From: an uncultured Clostridia bacterium
GTDB lineage: Bacteria > Bacillota > Clostridia > TANB77 > CAG-508
Direction of reading: 5' to 3'
Assembly: GCA_944390515.1 (NCBI GenBank)
Contig: CALXQG010000003.1
Location: forward strand, 1 to 39,745
Length of the DNA: 39,745 nt
The number at the start of each line of letters is the position of its first letter. Within the stretch, counting starts at the first letter, position 1. Made by a program: the position numbers and the translations under genes. This document shows, piece by piece, positions 26,796-36,130 of the stretch. The notes beneath the pieces were generated by a model, which searched no databases, was not told the origin of the DNA, and saw only the letters and a list, made by a program, of their open reading frames with translations.

Positions 26796-27383
26796 TTATT
26801 TTCTTTTAGCAATAGCTAGTCCATCACCGACTTCTAAAACTTCTGTCTCTAATTCTTTATTTTGTTGTAATTCAGCTAAAAATTCTCTTAGATTTCTAAC
26901 TGCTGTACGTTGTTTGTGTTTGTTATAATCACTCATTACATAACCTTTATATAAAACATTATCTGCTAAAATAATTCCTTGTTTTCCTAACATTCTTAAG
27001 GCTTCTTTTAAAAAGAATGGATATTTACCCTTTGAAGCATCTATAAATACAATATCATACACATTATTTAGAGTTGGTAAAATTTCTACCGCATCTCCTT
27101 CTAATATATTTATTTTATTTTCTACTTCTACTAATTTTATATTTTCTTTAGCTTGTAATACTCTATCATGTTCTCTTTCTATTGTATCTATTATTCCATT
27201 ATCCTCTAAATATTCTGAAAAGCAAATTGCGGAATAACCAACTGCAGTACCTATTTCAAGTATTCTTTTTGGTTTATTTTCTTTTAATATTTTTGATATA
27301 ACTCTTAATGTATCATCCATGATTATTGGAATATGTTCCTCCAATGCTTTTTGCTTAATTTTCATTAATTCATTTTTATTCAT
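26796..27383 (-). CDS. trmR: YrrM-family O-methyltransferase, probable tRNA 5-hydroxyuridine methyltransferase TrmR
   Basis: A class I SAM-dependent O-methyltransferase of 195 residues. Motif I is ILEIGTAVGYSA, the acidic loop is DTIERE, and the metal-binding region has VFIDASKGKYPFF with ILADNVLYKG. In Bacillus, YrrM/TrmR makes 5-methoxyuridine at the tRNA wobble position from the hydroxyuridine laid down by TrhP, whose likely homologue lies 1.6 kb away. A general catechol-type O-methyltransferase is the alternative reading. Confidence 0.85.
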   Translation of the reverse strand: MNKNELMKIKQKALEEHIPIIMDDTLRVISKILKENKPKRILEIGTAVGYSAICFSEYLEDNGIIDTIEREHDRVLQAKENIKLVEVENKINILEGDAVEILPTLNNVYDIVFIDASKGKYPFFLKEALRMLGKQGIILADNVLYKGYVMSDYNKHKQRTAVRNLREFLAELQQNKELETEVLEVGDGLAIAKRK

Positions 27384-27451
27384 TGCTATTCTTTCTCCTA
27401 ATAATTATATATTATTATTTCTTTTTTATATTGTTAACTATATAACAGTGT

Positions 27452-27474
27452 AAAGCGACCCAAAAGGTCGCTTT
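27452..27474. terminator. hairpin after typA
   Basis: A 9-bp stem AAAGCGACC / GGTCGCTTT with loop CAAAA, 20 bases after the typA stop. The T-run is stronger on the plus strand (TTTTTATTT) than on the minus strand (TTTACA), so it may work in both directions. Confidence 0.65.
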
Positions 27475-27493
27475 TTATTTAATATTTAATACC

Positions 27494-29305
27494 TTATTTT
27501 CTTCTTGCTTCTCTTTCTCTAGTTTTGCTATCCAATATTTTCTTTCTTAAACGTATATTTTTTGGAGTTACTTCTACTAGTTCATCATCTTGTATGAATT
27601 CTATTGCCTTTTCAAGAGATAATTGTATAGGCGGTACTAATCTTAATGCATCATCTGAACCAGATGCTCTTGTGTTTGTTAGGTGTTTCTCTTTGCAAAC
27701 ATTTATAGCAATATCTTCATTTCTTGAATTTATACCAACTATCATACCTTCATACACTTCTACACCTGCTCCAATGAATAATTCTCCTCTTTCTTGAGCA
27801 TTGTATAATCCATATGTTACAGATGTTCCTTGCTCAAATGCAACTAAAACTCCTCTTGTTCTTGCTTGAATTTCTCCTTTATATGGCTCATAGCTATCAA
27901 ATATGCTATTCATTGTTCCTTCTCCCTTAGTGTCTGTAAGGAATTCTGTTCTATATCCAATTATTCCTCTTGCTGGTATTTTAAATTCAACCTTTGTATG
28001 TCCAGCTTCAGCTGGTTCCATATTTAGCATTTCTGCTTTACGTCTTCCTAATTTTTCTATAACATTTCCTATACAGTCGTCTGGAACATTTACTACAAGT
28101 CTTTCCATTGGTTCACATTTAACACCATCAATGTCTTTAAAAATTACTTTTGGACGAGAAACTAAAAGTTCAAATCCTTCTCTTCTCATGGTTTCTATTA
28201 ATACTGATAAATGTAATTCTCCACGTCCACATACTTCAAAACTATCAGCAGACTCTGTCTCTTTTACACGTAAACTAACATTTCTTTCAAGTTCTTTCAT
28301 TAGTCTATCACGAATATGTCTTGATGTTACAAATTTTCCTTCTTTACCTGCAAAAGGTCCATTATTAACACTAAATGTCATAGATACAGTTGGTTCATCT
28401 ATATCTACAAAAGGTATTTTTTCTGGATTATTAATATCACAAATAGTATCTCCAATATTAATATCTGATATTCCTGACAAACATACTATATCTCCGGCAG
28501 ATACTTGTTCAGTTTCAACTCTTTTTAATCCTTCGTATGTAAATAATTTTGCTATTTTTCCATTCTCATTCTTATCTTTTTTGCATACTGCAACACTCAT
28601 TCCAGAATTAATAGTTCCTCTTTCAACTCTTCCTACTGCAATTCTTCCTAGATAATCGTCATAATCTATATTAGATACAAGCATTTGCATTGTTCCTTCT
28701 GTATCACAATTTGGTGCTTCAATTTTGCTTATTATAGTATCAAATATGCAATTTACATTATCACTTTCATCCTCTAAATGCATTTTTGCAATTCCATTTT
28801 TTGCAGATGCATATATAACAGGGAAATCCAATTGTTCATCATTAGCATCTAATTCTATAAATAATTCTAAAACTTTATCTACTACTTTAAGTGGTTCAGC
28901 ACCTGGTCTATCTATTTTATTTATTATAACTATTGGTTTAAGATTTAATGCAAGAGATTTCTTTAAAACTTCTCTTGTTTGTGGCATTGGTCCTTCAAAG
29001 GCATCAACTAATAATAAAACTCCATCAACCATTTTTAATACACGCTCAACTTCTCCTCCAAAGTCGGCATGTCCTGGTGTATCAACTATATTTATTTTTG
29101 TTCCATTATACATTACCGATGTGTTCTTAGATAAAATTGTAATTCCTCTTTCTTTTTCTAGATCGTTTGAATCCATTATTCTTTCATCTACTTGCTCATT
29201 TGCTCTAAAGACATGGCTTTGTTTTAATAAAGCATCTACTAATGTTGTTTTACCATGATCAACGTGTGCAATAATTGCTACGTTTCTTATTTTTTCATTA
29301 TTCAT
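27494..29305 (-). CDS. typA: ribosome-associated GTPase TypA/BipA
   Basis: A translational GTPase of 603 residues that binds the ribosome and helps 50S assembly and stress growth. G1 is AHVDHGKTT, the switch region is ERGITILSKN, G3 is DTPGHADFGGEVERVL, and G4 is INKIDRP. The C-terminal TypA-specific region includes GIIGYRTEFLTDTKGEG. An AAAGGAATG-type ribosome site precedes the ATG. Confidence 0.97.
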   Translation of the reverse strand: MNNEKIRNVAIIAHVDHGKTTLVDALLKQSHVFRANEQVDERIMDSNDLEKERGITILSKNTSVMYNGTKINIVDTPGHADFGGEVERVLKMVDGVLLLVDAFEGPMPQTREVLKKSLALNLKPIVIINKIDRPGAEPLKVVDKVLELFIELDANDEQLDFPVIYASAKNGIAKMHLEDESDNVNCIFDTIISKIEAPNCDTEGTMQMLVSNIDYDDYLGRIAVGRVERGTINSGMSVAVCKKDKNENGKIAKLFTYEGLKRVETEQVSAGDIVCLSGISDINIGDTICDINNPEKIPFVDIDEPTVSMTFSVNNGPFAGKEGKFVTSRHIRDRLMKELERNVSLRVKETESADSFEVCGRGELHLSVLIETMRREGFELLVSRPKVIFKDIDGVKCEPMERLVVNVPDDCIGNVIEKLGRRKAEMLNMEPAEAGHTKVEFKIPARGIIGYRTEFLTDTKGEGTMNSIFDSYEPYKGEIQARTRGVLVAFEQGTSVTYGLYNAQERGELFIGAGVEVYEGMIVGINSRNEDIAINVCKEKHLTNTRASGSDDALRLVPPIQLSLEKAIEFIQDDELVEVTPKNIRLRKKILDSKTREREARRK

Positions 29306-29329
29306 CGTTCTTTACATTCCTTTCCTACA

Positions 29330-29352
29330 GTACAAATTTGGTCAGTTTGTAC
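29330..29352 (-). repeat. short hairpin in the typA leader
   Basis: A 7-bp stem GTACAAA / TTTGTAC with a 9-base loop, about 25 bases before the typA start codon and just upstream of its ribosome site. It may tune translation; nothing more can be said. Confidence 0.4.
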
Positions 29353-29434
29353 ATGCTTAATACTAAAATTTAATTTTTTAACTTTATCTTAATTTTTTCA
29401 TAACAAAAGTTTGCAGTCCATCATATATTATAGT

Positions 29435-30724
29435 CTAATCTTCCTTTTTTGTCAACATAACTATTTGGTTCATTATAGTTTCTGTTGCCTCATCCAACTG
29501 TTCTTTTGAATACTTACTAACATCTATTGGCTCTCCATAATTTACATATACTTTACTAAAAGGTTTGAATGTTCCATGTATTCCAACAGGAATAACTTTT
29601 ACATTTGACCTAATTGCCATAAATGCAGCTCCATTCTTAGCCTTCATATTCTTTTCCATTCCTTTTCTTGTTCCTTCTGGGAATATTCCTAAAAGTTCTC
29701 CATTTTTCAATACTTTTAGGCATCTTTTCATTGCATCAATATCCTGCATGTCTCTTTTTATAGGAATGGCATCAAATAAATGTCCTAACCAAAATAATAT
29801 TCTATGATAAAACAAATCTTCTTTTGCTACAAAATTTACTTTTCTTTTATTAAATAATACAATTGCCGCTGCATCAAGATAATTAATATGATTACTACAG
29901 ATAATATATGCTCCTTCACTTGGTACTTGTCCAGTTATTTTAACTCTAAAAGATATTTTATATAGACCAGCTAAAATTGTTTTTATTGCTTTTCTAACAA
30001 ATTTCTTCCAAGCATTTTCTTTACGAGGTTTATAAATCTTTTTTTGCAATTTTATATCTATCTTTTTCTTTTTTATAATTTCGCTTATTTCATTTACAAC
30101 TTCTCTAATGCTTATACTTGTAGTATCTATTACATCTGCATCTTTGGCTACTTTTAAAGCTCCTAATTCTTTTGATTTGTCATTTTCATCTCTTCTTTTT
30201 ATATTTTCTAAGACTTCAATGTAGGACATATTTATTCCCTTTTCTCTGTTTTGAGTAAATCTTCTTTTGGCTCTCTCTTCTAGATCTGCATCAAGATATA
30301 TTTTTACATCTGCAGTTGGAAATACATATGTACCTATGTCTCTTCCTTCCATAATGACATCTTTTCCCTCTGCCATCTTTCTTTGCAGACTAACCATTTT
30401 TAGTCTTACTTCTTTTATACTTGAAACCTGCGAAACAATTTCAGAAACCTCTTTACTTCTTATTTTTTCTGTAACATCTTCTCCATTTAAAAATACTAAT
30501 TGTTTTCCTTTTTCTATTTTAATATCTATTTGTATTGTTTCTAACAAATCTTTTATTTTATCTAATTCTTCTAATTTAATTCCTTTATTTAGCATTTCTA
30601 AAGTAACACATCTATATGTTGCACCTGTGTCTATATTTAATAAATTAAATTTTTTTGCTAAAATTTCAGTTACTGTTCCTTTTCCTGTCCCCGCTGGTCC
30701 ATCTATCGCTACTATAAATGACAT
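29435..30724 (-). CDS. cmk: fused cytidylate kinase / 1-acylglycerol-3-phosphate acyltransferase (Cmk-PlsC)
   Basis: A 429-residue two-domain protein. Residues 1-220 are cytidylate kinase: P-loop GPAGTGKGT (9-17), DTGATYR, EGRDIGTYVFP, and the lid RAKRR. After a basic linker (about 220-245), residues 250-429 are a PlsC acyltransferase: HX4D motif His279 to Asp284 (SNHINYLD), FPEGTR (about 348-353) and VIPVGIHG. It thus joins CMP/dCMP phosphorylation to phosphatidic acid formation. Both active sites look complete. The 3' end lies about 130 bases before typA. Confidence 0.94.
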   Translation of the reverse strand: MSFIVAIDGPAGTGKGTVTEILAKKFNLLNIDTGATYRCVTLEMLNKGIKLEELDKIKDLLETIQIDIKIEKGKQLVFLNGEDVTEKIRSKEVSEIVSQVSSIKEVRLKMVSLQRKMAEGKDVIMEGRDIGTYVFPTADVKIYLDADLEERAKRRFTQNREKGINMSYIEVLENIKRRDENDKSKELGALKVAKDADVIDTTSISIREVVNEISEIIKKKKIDIKLQKKIYKPRKENAWKKFVRKAIKTILAGLYKISFRVKITGQVPSEGAYIICSNHINYLDAAAIVLFNKRKVNFVAKEDLFYHRILFWLGHLFDAIPIKRDMQDIDAMKRCLKVLKNGELLGIFPEGTRKGMEKNMKAKNGAAFMAIRSNVKVIPVGIHGTFKPFSKVYVNYGEPIDVSKYSKEQLDEATETIMNQIVMLTKKED

Positions 30725-30779
30725 TTTTTCTATCCTCGCATAATAAATTTAGGTTTTTTGATGTAACCTATAAAACATT

Positions 30780-31625
30780 CTATTTATTCATATTGTCTGG
30801 CATATGAATTCCTTTTGCCATAACAGATACTTCTTGAACATTCATTGTAGTTAATCTTTCAATCTCTTTTTTTACTTTTTCTTTAAATTCTCTTAAAACA
30901 TTTACAATATTATATCCATATACAACATATACCTCTACATAAATATTTGTAGCTCCTACAGAGCTTTCTACTCTTACCTTAGAAATTCTATGTATTCCTT
31001 CATTCTTTTTAGCTAAATACTCCACAATTTGTCTAAATACTGTATCTGATATTGTAAATTTACCTAAATAACTAAATGTTGGTCTTATAATAGATTTTTC
31101 TGAAATATATGGCTTATCATCTTTTCTATACTTGAATATTTGTAAAGGATCCAATATATATCCCGCAAAATCCCTTTTTATTTCAAATGTTGGAACTGGA
31201 ATTACATGTTTTCCTTCTGTGGTTCTAATTCTTTTTGCGGTTTCCATTTCTAATTCAGTTGCTACTTGATTTATATATATAGTTTTTTCCGGTTTTGGCA
31301 ATTCTAAGTTTTCTGTTATCTTTTCTATCATTCCGTCAGAAGTACCTAAAATCAAAATTGAATCTGGTTTAATTCTCTTTATTGCTTCAATCATATTTTT
31401 TCTATCTTCATTGTCTATAAATATAGCCTTTTTCACTGTTTCAATCTTAGTTGGTGCTTTTTTTGCTGAATTTCCAGCAACCACATCATTATCATTAATC
31501 AAAAGCCCATCATCTATTATGTAATGTATATTATTTTCACTTGCTACCATTTGAGCTCTATAACTTTTCCCTGTCCCTGACGGTCCAACAAATGCATATA
31601 CTTTTATTTTTTTATCAAATAACAT
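30780..31625 (-). CDS. P-loop NTPase fused to an Asp23/Gls24-like domain
   Basis: A 281-residue protein without a named family that I can recall. The N-terminal part has a complete Walker A, GPSGTGKS (14-21), then YIIDDGLLIND and SILILGTSDGM, like a small-molecule kinase or sensor ATPase. The C-terminal part (about 190-275) has the alternating pattern of Asp23/Gls24 envelope-stress proteins: FTISDTVFRQIVEYLA, ISKVRVESSVGATNIYVEVY, VNVLREFKEKVKKEIE and NVQEVSVMAKGIHM. It is 55 bases upstream of cmk-plsC on the same strand, so a membrane-lipid or envelope link is conceivable. Function unknown. Confidence 0.85.
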   Translation of the reverse strand: MLFDKKIKVYAFVGPSGTGKSYRAQMVASENNIHYIIDDGLLINDNDVVAGNSAKKAPTKIETVKKAIFIDNEDRKNMIEAIKRIKPDSILILGTSDGMIEKITENLELPKPEKTIYINQVATELEMETAKRIRTTEGKHVIPVPTFEIKRDFAGYILDPLQIFKYRKDDKPYISEKSIIRPTFSYLGKFTISDTVFRQIVEYLAKKNEGIHRISKVRVESSVGATNIYVEVYVVYGYNIVNVLREFKEKVKKEIERLTTMNVQEVSVMAKGIHMPDNMNK

Positions 31626-31734
31626 TTATTTCACTCTCCACTTACTTATTATACCATTTTATGTGAAAGCTATCAAGACAATGCTTGAAAAAAGTACTAA
31701 TTAGCGTTGTAAGAAAACAATTTAAACATTTAAA

Positions 31735-31782
31735 AAGCATAAAGTATTATAGATATTAGATAAATATATATACTTTATGCTT
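31735..31782 (-). terminator. terminator of the DUF308 gene
   Basis: A 13-bp stem AAGCATAAAGTAT / ATACTTTATGCTT, with further pairing possible in the AT-rich loop, followed on the minus strand by TTTAAATG. It lies 42 bases after the stop at 31824. Nothing else was recognised in the 31626-31823 gap. Confidence 0.65.
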
Positions 31783-31823
31783 AAAAAAAATTAATACAAT
31801 TTTCTTGTAAAACTAATATAATT

Positions 31824-32360
31824 TTAGAATATGTCTTCCATGTTTTTCATAAAGATAAAACCTTCTATTAAATCCATTATAGAATATATTAGAATTATAA
31901 CACCTAGAGTAACAATTAACGCTCCTGGATAAAATGTTACATATAATCCTCCTATTATCATTATAACTGCAAGTGTTAGTACAAATGCCCATACTTTGTC
32001 ATTTACATCTTTTAGCCTAAATGATAATCCAAATCTTGTAAATCCACTGTATATAATCCATACTCCTATCATAATCCTAAATATGCTCTCTATTGTACTA
32101 CTATAAATCATAGTAACTAAACCAATAATAATCGCAATTAATCCCCATGCAATATCATTTGTAAAAAGTGTTGAATTTCCTTTTGAAACAAAGTAGTTTA
32201 TTACTTTAATCATTCCTACTACTATAAAGAATATTCCTAGTACTGTTGATATGAATTGCATTGTTGTATCTGGATTATAAATCATAACTAAACCAATTAT
32301 TGCTAAAATTACTGATGTCAATATTGATGTCCATCCTGCTTTTTTCAAAAATTTTTCCAT
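31824..32360 (-). CDS. DUF308/HdeD-like membrane protein
   Basis: A 178-residue integral membrane protein with six predicted helices in three hairpin pairs. GWTSILTSVILAIIGLVMIY, VLGIFFIVVGMIKVINYF and the later GVWIIYSGFTRF are typical of the DUF308 (HdeD) family. HdeD has been tied to acid resistance in E. coli, but no function is known in Clostridia. It lies alone between clpX and the P-loop/Asp23 gene, with its own terminator. Confidence 0.85.
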   Translation of the reverse strand: MEKFLKKAGWTSILTSVILAIIGLVMIYNPDTTMQFISTVLGIFFIVVGMIKVINYFVSKGNSTLFTNDIAWGLIAIIIGLVTMIYSSTIESIFRIMIGVWIIYSGFTRFGLSFRLKDVNDKVWAFVLTLAVIMIIGGLYVTFYPGALIVTLGVIILIYSIMDLIEGFIFMKNMEDIF

Positions 32361-32402
32361 AATTAATCCTCCTTATATTACTATATTTTTTTATAAATGC
32401 AA

Positions 32403-32464
32403 AAAGAATTATTACAAAGAATTCCTAAGTATACTTTCCTTTAGATTCTTTATAATAATTCTTT
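32403..32464 (-). terminator. terminator of clpX
   Basis: A 20-bp stem with one G-U-type mismatch (AAAGAATTATTACAAAGAAT and its near complement) and a 22-base loop, followed on the minus strand by TTGCATTT after a T-rich stem end. It begins 14 bases after the clpX stop. Confidence 0.65.
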
Positions 32465-32477
32465 GTTCATTTCAAAT

Positions 32478-33788
32478 TTATGCTGTTGTAACATTCTTTT
32501 TAGTGCTAACTCTTTTTGTATTATTCTTTTTTGGCACTTCTTTATTATTGTTTATAATTATTTTGGGTGGTTCATTATTTTGAACAGTTTCCTTAGTTAC
32601 AATACATTTATCTATTTTTGGATTTGAAGGTATCTCAAACATTATGTCTCTCATAATTTCTTCTATAATTGAACGTAACCCTCTTGCTCCGGTTTTTCTC
32701 TCAATTGCTCTATCTACTATTAATCCTAATGCTTCGTCTTCAAATTCGAGCTCAACATTATCCATTGCAAATAATTTCTTATATTGTTTAACTAAAGCAT
32801 TTTTTGGCTTTGTAACTATTTCAATTAGTGCATTCCTATCTAGTTCTTCTAATGTTGCAATAATTGGTAAACGTCCTACAAATTCAGGAATCAAACCAAA
32901 TTTTAATAAATCTTGTGGTAATAATTGTTCAAAGACTTTGTATTTATCTATGTCTTTATTACTATCTATTACAGCTCCAAATCCAATTGATTTTTTGCCA
33001 ATTCTATCTTTAACTATTTTTTCTAAACCTTCAAATGCTCCACCGCATATAAATAATATATTTGATGTATCAACTTGTATAAATTCTTGGTGTGGATGCT
33101 TTCTTCCTCCTTGTGGTGGAACAGAAGCAATTGTACCTTCAACAATTTTTAATAATGCTTGTTGAACACCTTCTCCACTTACGTCTCTTGTAATAGATGG
33201 ATTCTCAGATTTTCTTGATATCTTATCGATTTCATCTATATATATAATTCCTTTTTCTGCTTTTTCTATATTGTAGTCTGCAGCTTGAACTAATTTAAGT
33301 AATATATTTTCAACATCCTCTCCAACATACCCTGCTTCAGTTAATGTTGTAGCATCTGCTATAGCAAAAGGAACTTTTAAAATTTTTGCAAGAGTTTGTG
33401 CTAAAAGTGTTTTTCCACAACCTGTAGGTCCTAGCAAAAGAACATTGCTTTTTTGTAATTCAACATCATCTTCTGTCTTTTCTTCTGCACTATTTATACG
33501 TTTATAGTGATTATATACTGCTACGGCTAATGTCTTTTTAGCCTCTTCTTGCCCTATAACATAGCTATCTAAAATTTCCTTTATTTCTGCTGGATTTGGT
33601 AATTCCTCTTTATCTGCTAATGTATAAGTTATTTCTGCATCCTCATATAAATCATCTTCTACAATATTAGCACAAACCTTTATACATTCATTACAAATAA
33701 ATACTCCTGGTCCCGCAATTATTCTATCTACTTCTTCCTGTGATTTACCACAAAAAGAACATCTAATATTTTTTTGCTTATTTGCCAT
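32478..33788 (-). CDS. clpX: ATP-dependent Clp protease ATP-binding subunit ClpX
   Basis: AAA+ unfoldase of 436 residues that feeds substrates to ClpP. The N-terminal zinc finger (CSFC at 10-13, then CNEC) is followed by Walker A GPTGCGKT, Walker [10 protein letters not shown], the ClpP-contact IGF loop (KKSIGFGA) and the sensor-2 TGARGLR. The start at 33788 has AAGGA upstream; a TTG at 33815 would give an extra nine residues without support. It follows clpP, the usual partner. Confidence 0.97.
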   Translation of the reverse strand: MANKQKNIRCSFCGKSQEEVDRIIAGPGVFICNECIKVCANIVEDDLYEDAEITYTLADKEELPNPAEIKEILDSYVIGQEEAKKTLAVAVYNHYKRINSAEEKTEDDVELQKSNVLLLGPTGCGKTLLAQTLAKILKVPFAIADATTLTEAGYVGEDVENILLKLVQAADYNIEKAEKGIIYIDEIDKISRKSENPSITRDVSGEGVQQALLKIVEGTIASVPPQGGRKHPHQEFIQVDTSNILFICGGAFEGLEKIVKDRIGKKSIGFGAVIDSNKDIDKYKVFEQLLPQDLLKFGLIPEFVGRLPIIATLEELDRNALIEIVTKPKNALVKQYKKLFAMDNVELEFEDEALGLIVDRAIERKTGARGLRSIIEEIMRDIMFEIPSNPKIDKCIVTKETVQNNEPPKIIINNNKEVPKKNNTKRVSTKKNVTTA

Positions 33789-33896
33789 TTTACTTTTCCT
33801 TTCATTTTTTCTCAAACTTTAAAATAAAGTAAATATATTATCTTCTTTTTAAGTATATTAAGATATATAACTTTTGAAGTATATTATCCTCAAAAT

Positions 33897-34499
33897 TTAT
33901 TTTCTTTTATCCATAATTCCATCAATAAGTCCATATTTTAGTGCTTCTTCTGCTGTCATATAGTTATCTCTTTCTGTATCTCTCATAATTACATCAAGGC
34001 TTTGACCTGTTCTATCACTTAATAATTTGTTTAGTTTTTCTCTTGTTTTTACCATATGGTCTGCATGTATTTTTATTTCTGTTGTTTGTCCAGAAAGTCC
34101 ACCACCTGCTATTAATGGTTGGTGTATTAGTATCTCTGCATTAGGTGTTGCAAATCTTTTTCCTTTTTCACCTGATGCTAAAAGAACTGCTCCCATGCTT
34201 GCTGCCATTCCTATACATATTGTAGAAACTGGACATTTAATATAGTTCATTGTATCAACAATACCCATTCCGTCTGTAATTGAGCCTCCAGGACTATTAA
34301 TATATAAATTTATTTCTCTATCTGGGTCTTCTGACTCTAAGAATAATAATTGTGCTATTACTAAACTTGCAGAAGTTTGATTTACATCTTCTCCTAAAAA
34401 TATAATTCTATCTTTTAATAATCTTGAGAAAATATCATATGATCTTTCTCCTTTTGCTGTTTGTTCTATAACATATGGAACTAAACTATTTCTTTCCAT
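33897..34499 (-). CDS. clpP: ATP-dependent Clp protease proteolytic subunit ClpP
   Basis: Serine protease subunit, 200 residues. The catalytic triad is Ser101 (GMAASMGAV), His126 (ILIHQPL) and Asp174 ([15 protein letters not shown]). [12 protein letters not shown] lines the oxyanion region. GAGGAGG precedes the ATG. It sits between tig and clpX in the classical order, with its own promoter downstream of the tig terminator. Confidence 0.98.
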   Translation of the reverse strand: MERNSLVPYVIEQTAKGERSYDIFSRLLKDRIIFLGEDVNQTSASLVIAQLLFLESEDPDREINLYINSPGGSITDGMGIVDTMNYIKCPVSTICIGMAASMGAVLLASGEKGKRFATPNAEILIHQPLIAGGGLSGQTTEIKIHADHMVKTREKLNKLLSDRTGQSLDVIMRDTERDNYMTAEEALKYGLIDGIMDKRK

Positions 34500-34546
34500 T
34501 ACAAATCCTCCTCTTTTAAATTGTTATTTTCTTAATTTACTTTCAT

Positions 34547-34575
34547 ATTATTTACCATATTTTAGTATTTGTCAA
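34547..34575 (-). promoter_or_regulatory. promoter of clpP
   Basis: Minus strand: a consensus -35 TTGACA at 34570-34575, a 17-base spacer, and a loose -10 AATAAT at 34547-34552. It lies downstream of the tig terminator. No CtsR or CIRCE operator was seen near it. Confidence 0.5.
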
Positions 34576-34588
34576 CAGTTTTTCAAAA

Positions 34589-34636
34589 AAAGTTAGAGGG
34601 CACAATATTATTGTAAAATCTAGCTCCCCTAACTTT
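34589..34636 (-). terminator. terminator of tig
   Basis: On the minus strand AAAGTTAGGGG pairs with CCCTCTAACTTT (one bulge) and runs into a T-run of seven. The loop holds an inner hairpin ACAATA/TATTGT. It directly follows the tig stop at 34641. Confidence 0.85.
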
Positions 34637-34640
34637 ATCT

Positions 34641-35927
34641 TTATTTCTTCTTTTTAGCTTCTTTAACTATTAACTCTATGGCTTTTTCTCTTTTTAATGA
34701 ATCTACTATATATTCTTTTAATTGTTCATTTTCATTTAATTTATCTTCTCCCATTTTATATTGTTCTGCCATTTCTTTTATTTTCTCATTTAGCTCATCA
34801 GGAGTAACGTCTATTTTTTCTTCTTTAGCAATTGCCTCTAATACTAAGCTTACTCTAATATTTTTTTCAGCTTGTTCTTTGAAGTCTTTTCTCATATCTT
34901 CTTCTTTTCTTCCCATTATTTGAAGATATTGTGCTAAATTTATTCCTTGATATGATAATCTTGTTTCCATATCTTTTATCATGTTATCTATTTCTGTTTC
35001 TATCATACCATTTGGAATGTCAATTTTAGCATTTTCACAAACAGTTTTTATTGCTTCTTCTTCTGTCTCATTTTTTGCTTTTGTTTCATTTTCAACATCT
35101 AATTTCTCTTTTATACTATTCTTTAATTCCTCTAGTGTGTCAAATTCACTAACATCTTTAGCAAATTCATCATCCATTTTTGGTAATTCTTTTTTTCTTA
35201 TTTCGTGTAATTTAACTGCAAATACAGCATCTTTTCCTGCTAAATCTTTTGAAAAGTACTCTTCTGGAAATTTAACCTTTACATCTTTTTCTTCATCAAT
35301 TTTCATTCCAATTATTTGATCTTCAAATCCTGGAATAAAAGTATTGCTTCCTATTTCTAATTCATGATTCTTAGCTTTTCCACCTTCAAAGTGTACTCCA
35401 TCAATTGAACCATCAAAATCTATAACAGTTATATCTCCCTTTTCAACAGGTCTATCTTCTATAGTTACAAGTCTAGCATTTCTTTCTGCCATATGACCTA
35501 ACTCATGTTCGATATCTTTATCTGTTGTAGTATACTCTATTTTCTTAATTTCTATACCTTTATATTTTCCAAGTTCAACTTCTGGTTTTGTTTCAACTAT
35601 TGCAGTAAAGATTAATTCCTTACCCTTTTCCATTTGAATTATATCTATATTAGGTCTGCTAACTGCTTCTATTTTATTTTCTTTGATAGCTTCATCATAT
35701 ATTTCTGGAACTAATTCATTAAAAGCATCTTCATAGAATATAGCTGAACCATATTGTCTTTCAACTAATTGCATTGGTGCTTTTCCTCTTCTAAATCCAG
35801 GTATATTAAAATATTTTGCAGTTTTTGTATACACCTTTTTCATTGCTTGTTCAAATTTTTCTGCTTCAATGTTAAATGTTAATTTTACCTCATTTTTATT
35901 TTCTGTGTTTTCTACTTTTACGTTCAT
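34641..35927 (-). CDS. tig: trigger factor (ribosome-associated chaperone)
   Basis: A peptidyl-prolyl isomerase and chaperone of 428 residues that binds nascent chains. The ribosome-binding signature is GFRRGKAP; the FKBP-type domain has the EKGDITVIDFDGSIDGV segment, and the C-terminal helical arms are Lys/Glu rich. The start at 35927 is preferred over 35936, because AAAGG is 9 bases away rather than adjacent. Confidence 0.97.
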   Translation of the reverse strand: MNVKVENTENKNEVKLTFNIEAEKFEQAMKKVYTKTAKYFNIPGFRRGKAPMQLVERQYGSAIFYEDAFNELVPEIYDEAIKENKIEAVSRPNIDIIQMEKGKELIFTAIVETKPEVELGKYKGIEIKKIEYTTTDKDIEHELGHMAERNARLVTIEDRPVEKGDITVIDFDGSIDGVHFEGGKAKNHELEIGSNTFIPGFEDQIIGMKIDEEKDVKVKFPEEYFSKDLAGKDAVFAVKLHEIRKKELPKMDDEFAKDVSEFDTLEELKNSIKEKLDVENETKAKNETEEEAIKTVCENAKIDIPNGMIETEIDNMIKDMETRLSYQGINLAQYLQIMGRKEEDMRKDFKEQAEKNIRVSLVLEAIAKEEKIDVTPDELNEKIKEMAEQYKMGEDKLNENEQLKEYIVDSLKREKAIELIVKEAKKKK

Positions 35928-35967
35928 ATTATTCATCCTTTCATGATTTTTTCTTATAAGCCTATAT

Positions 35968-35995
35968 ATTATATCACATATTTCGTGATTTGCAA
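35968..35995 (-). promoter_or_regulatory. promoter of tig with an internal palindrome
   Basis: Minus strand: TTGCAA at 35990-35995, a 16-base spacer, and TATAAT at 35968-35973. Within the spacer ATCAC and GTGAT form an inverted repeat 7 bases apart, a possible operator. The remainder of the gap to 36130 is AT-rich with no clear further feature. Confidence 0.6.
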
Positions 35996-36130
35996 TAGTT
36001 TACATATTTTTTGCTTCATTTTTTACAAATTATTAGTAAAAATATTCATTTAATATAAAATAATTAATAATAATTATATTTTTATAAGTATTATTATCTT
36101 TATTTTAGTTTTTCTTATTATAACTTTCTC

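Noticed and set aside
27903-29258. Two long plus-strand open frames across typA
   Set aside because: typA is unambiguous on the minus strand; these frames have no ribosome site and no family features.
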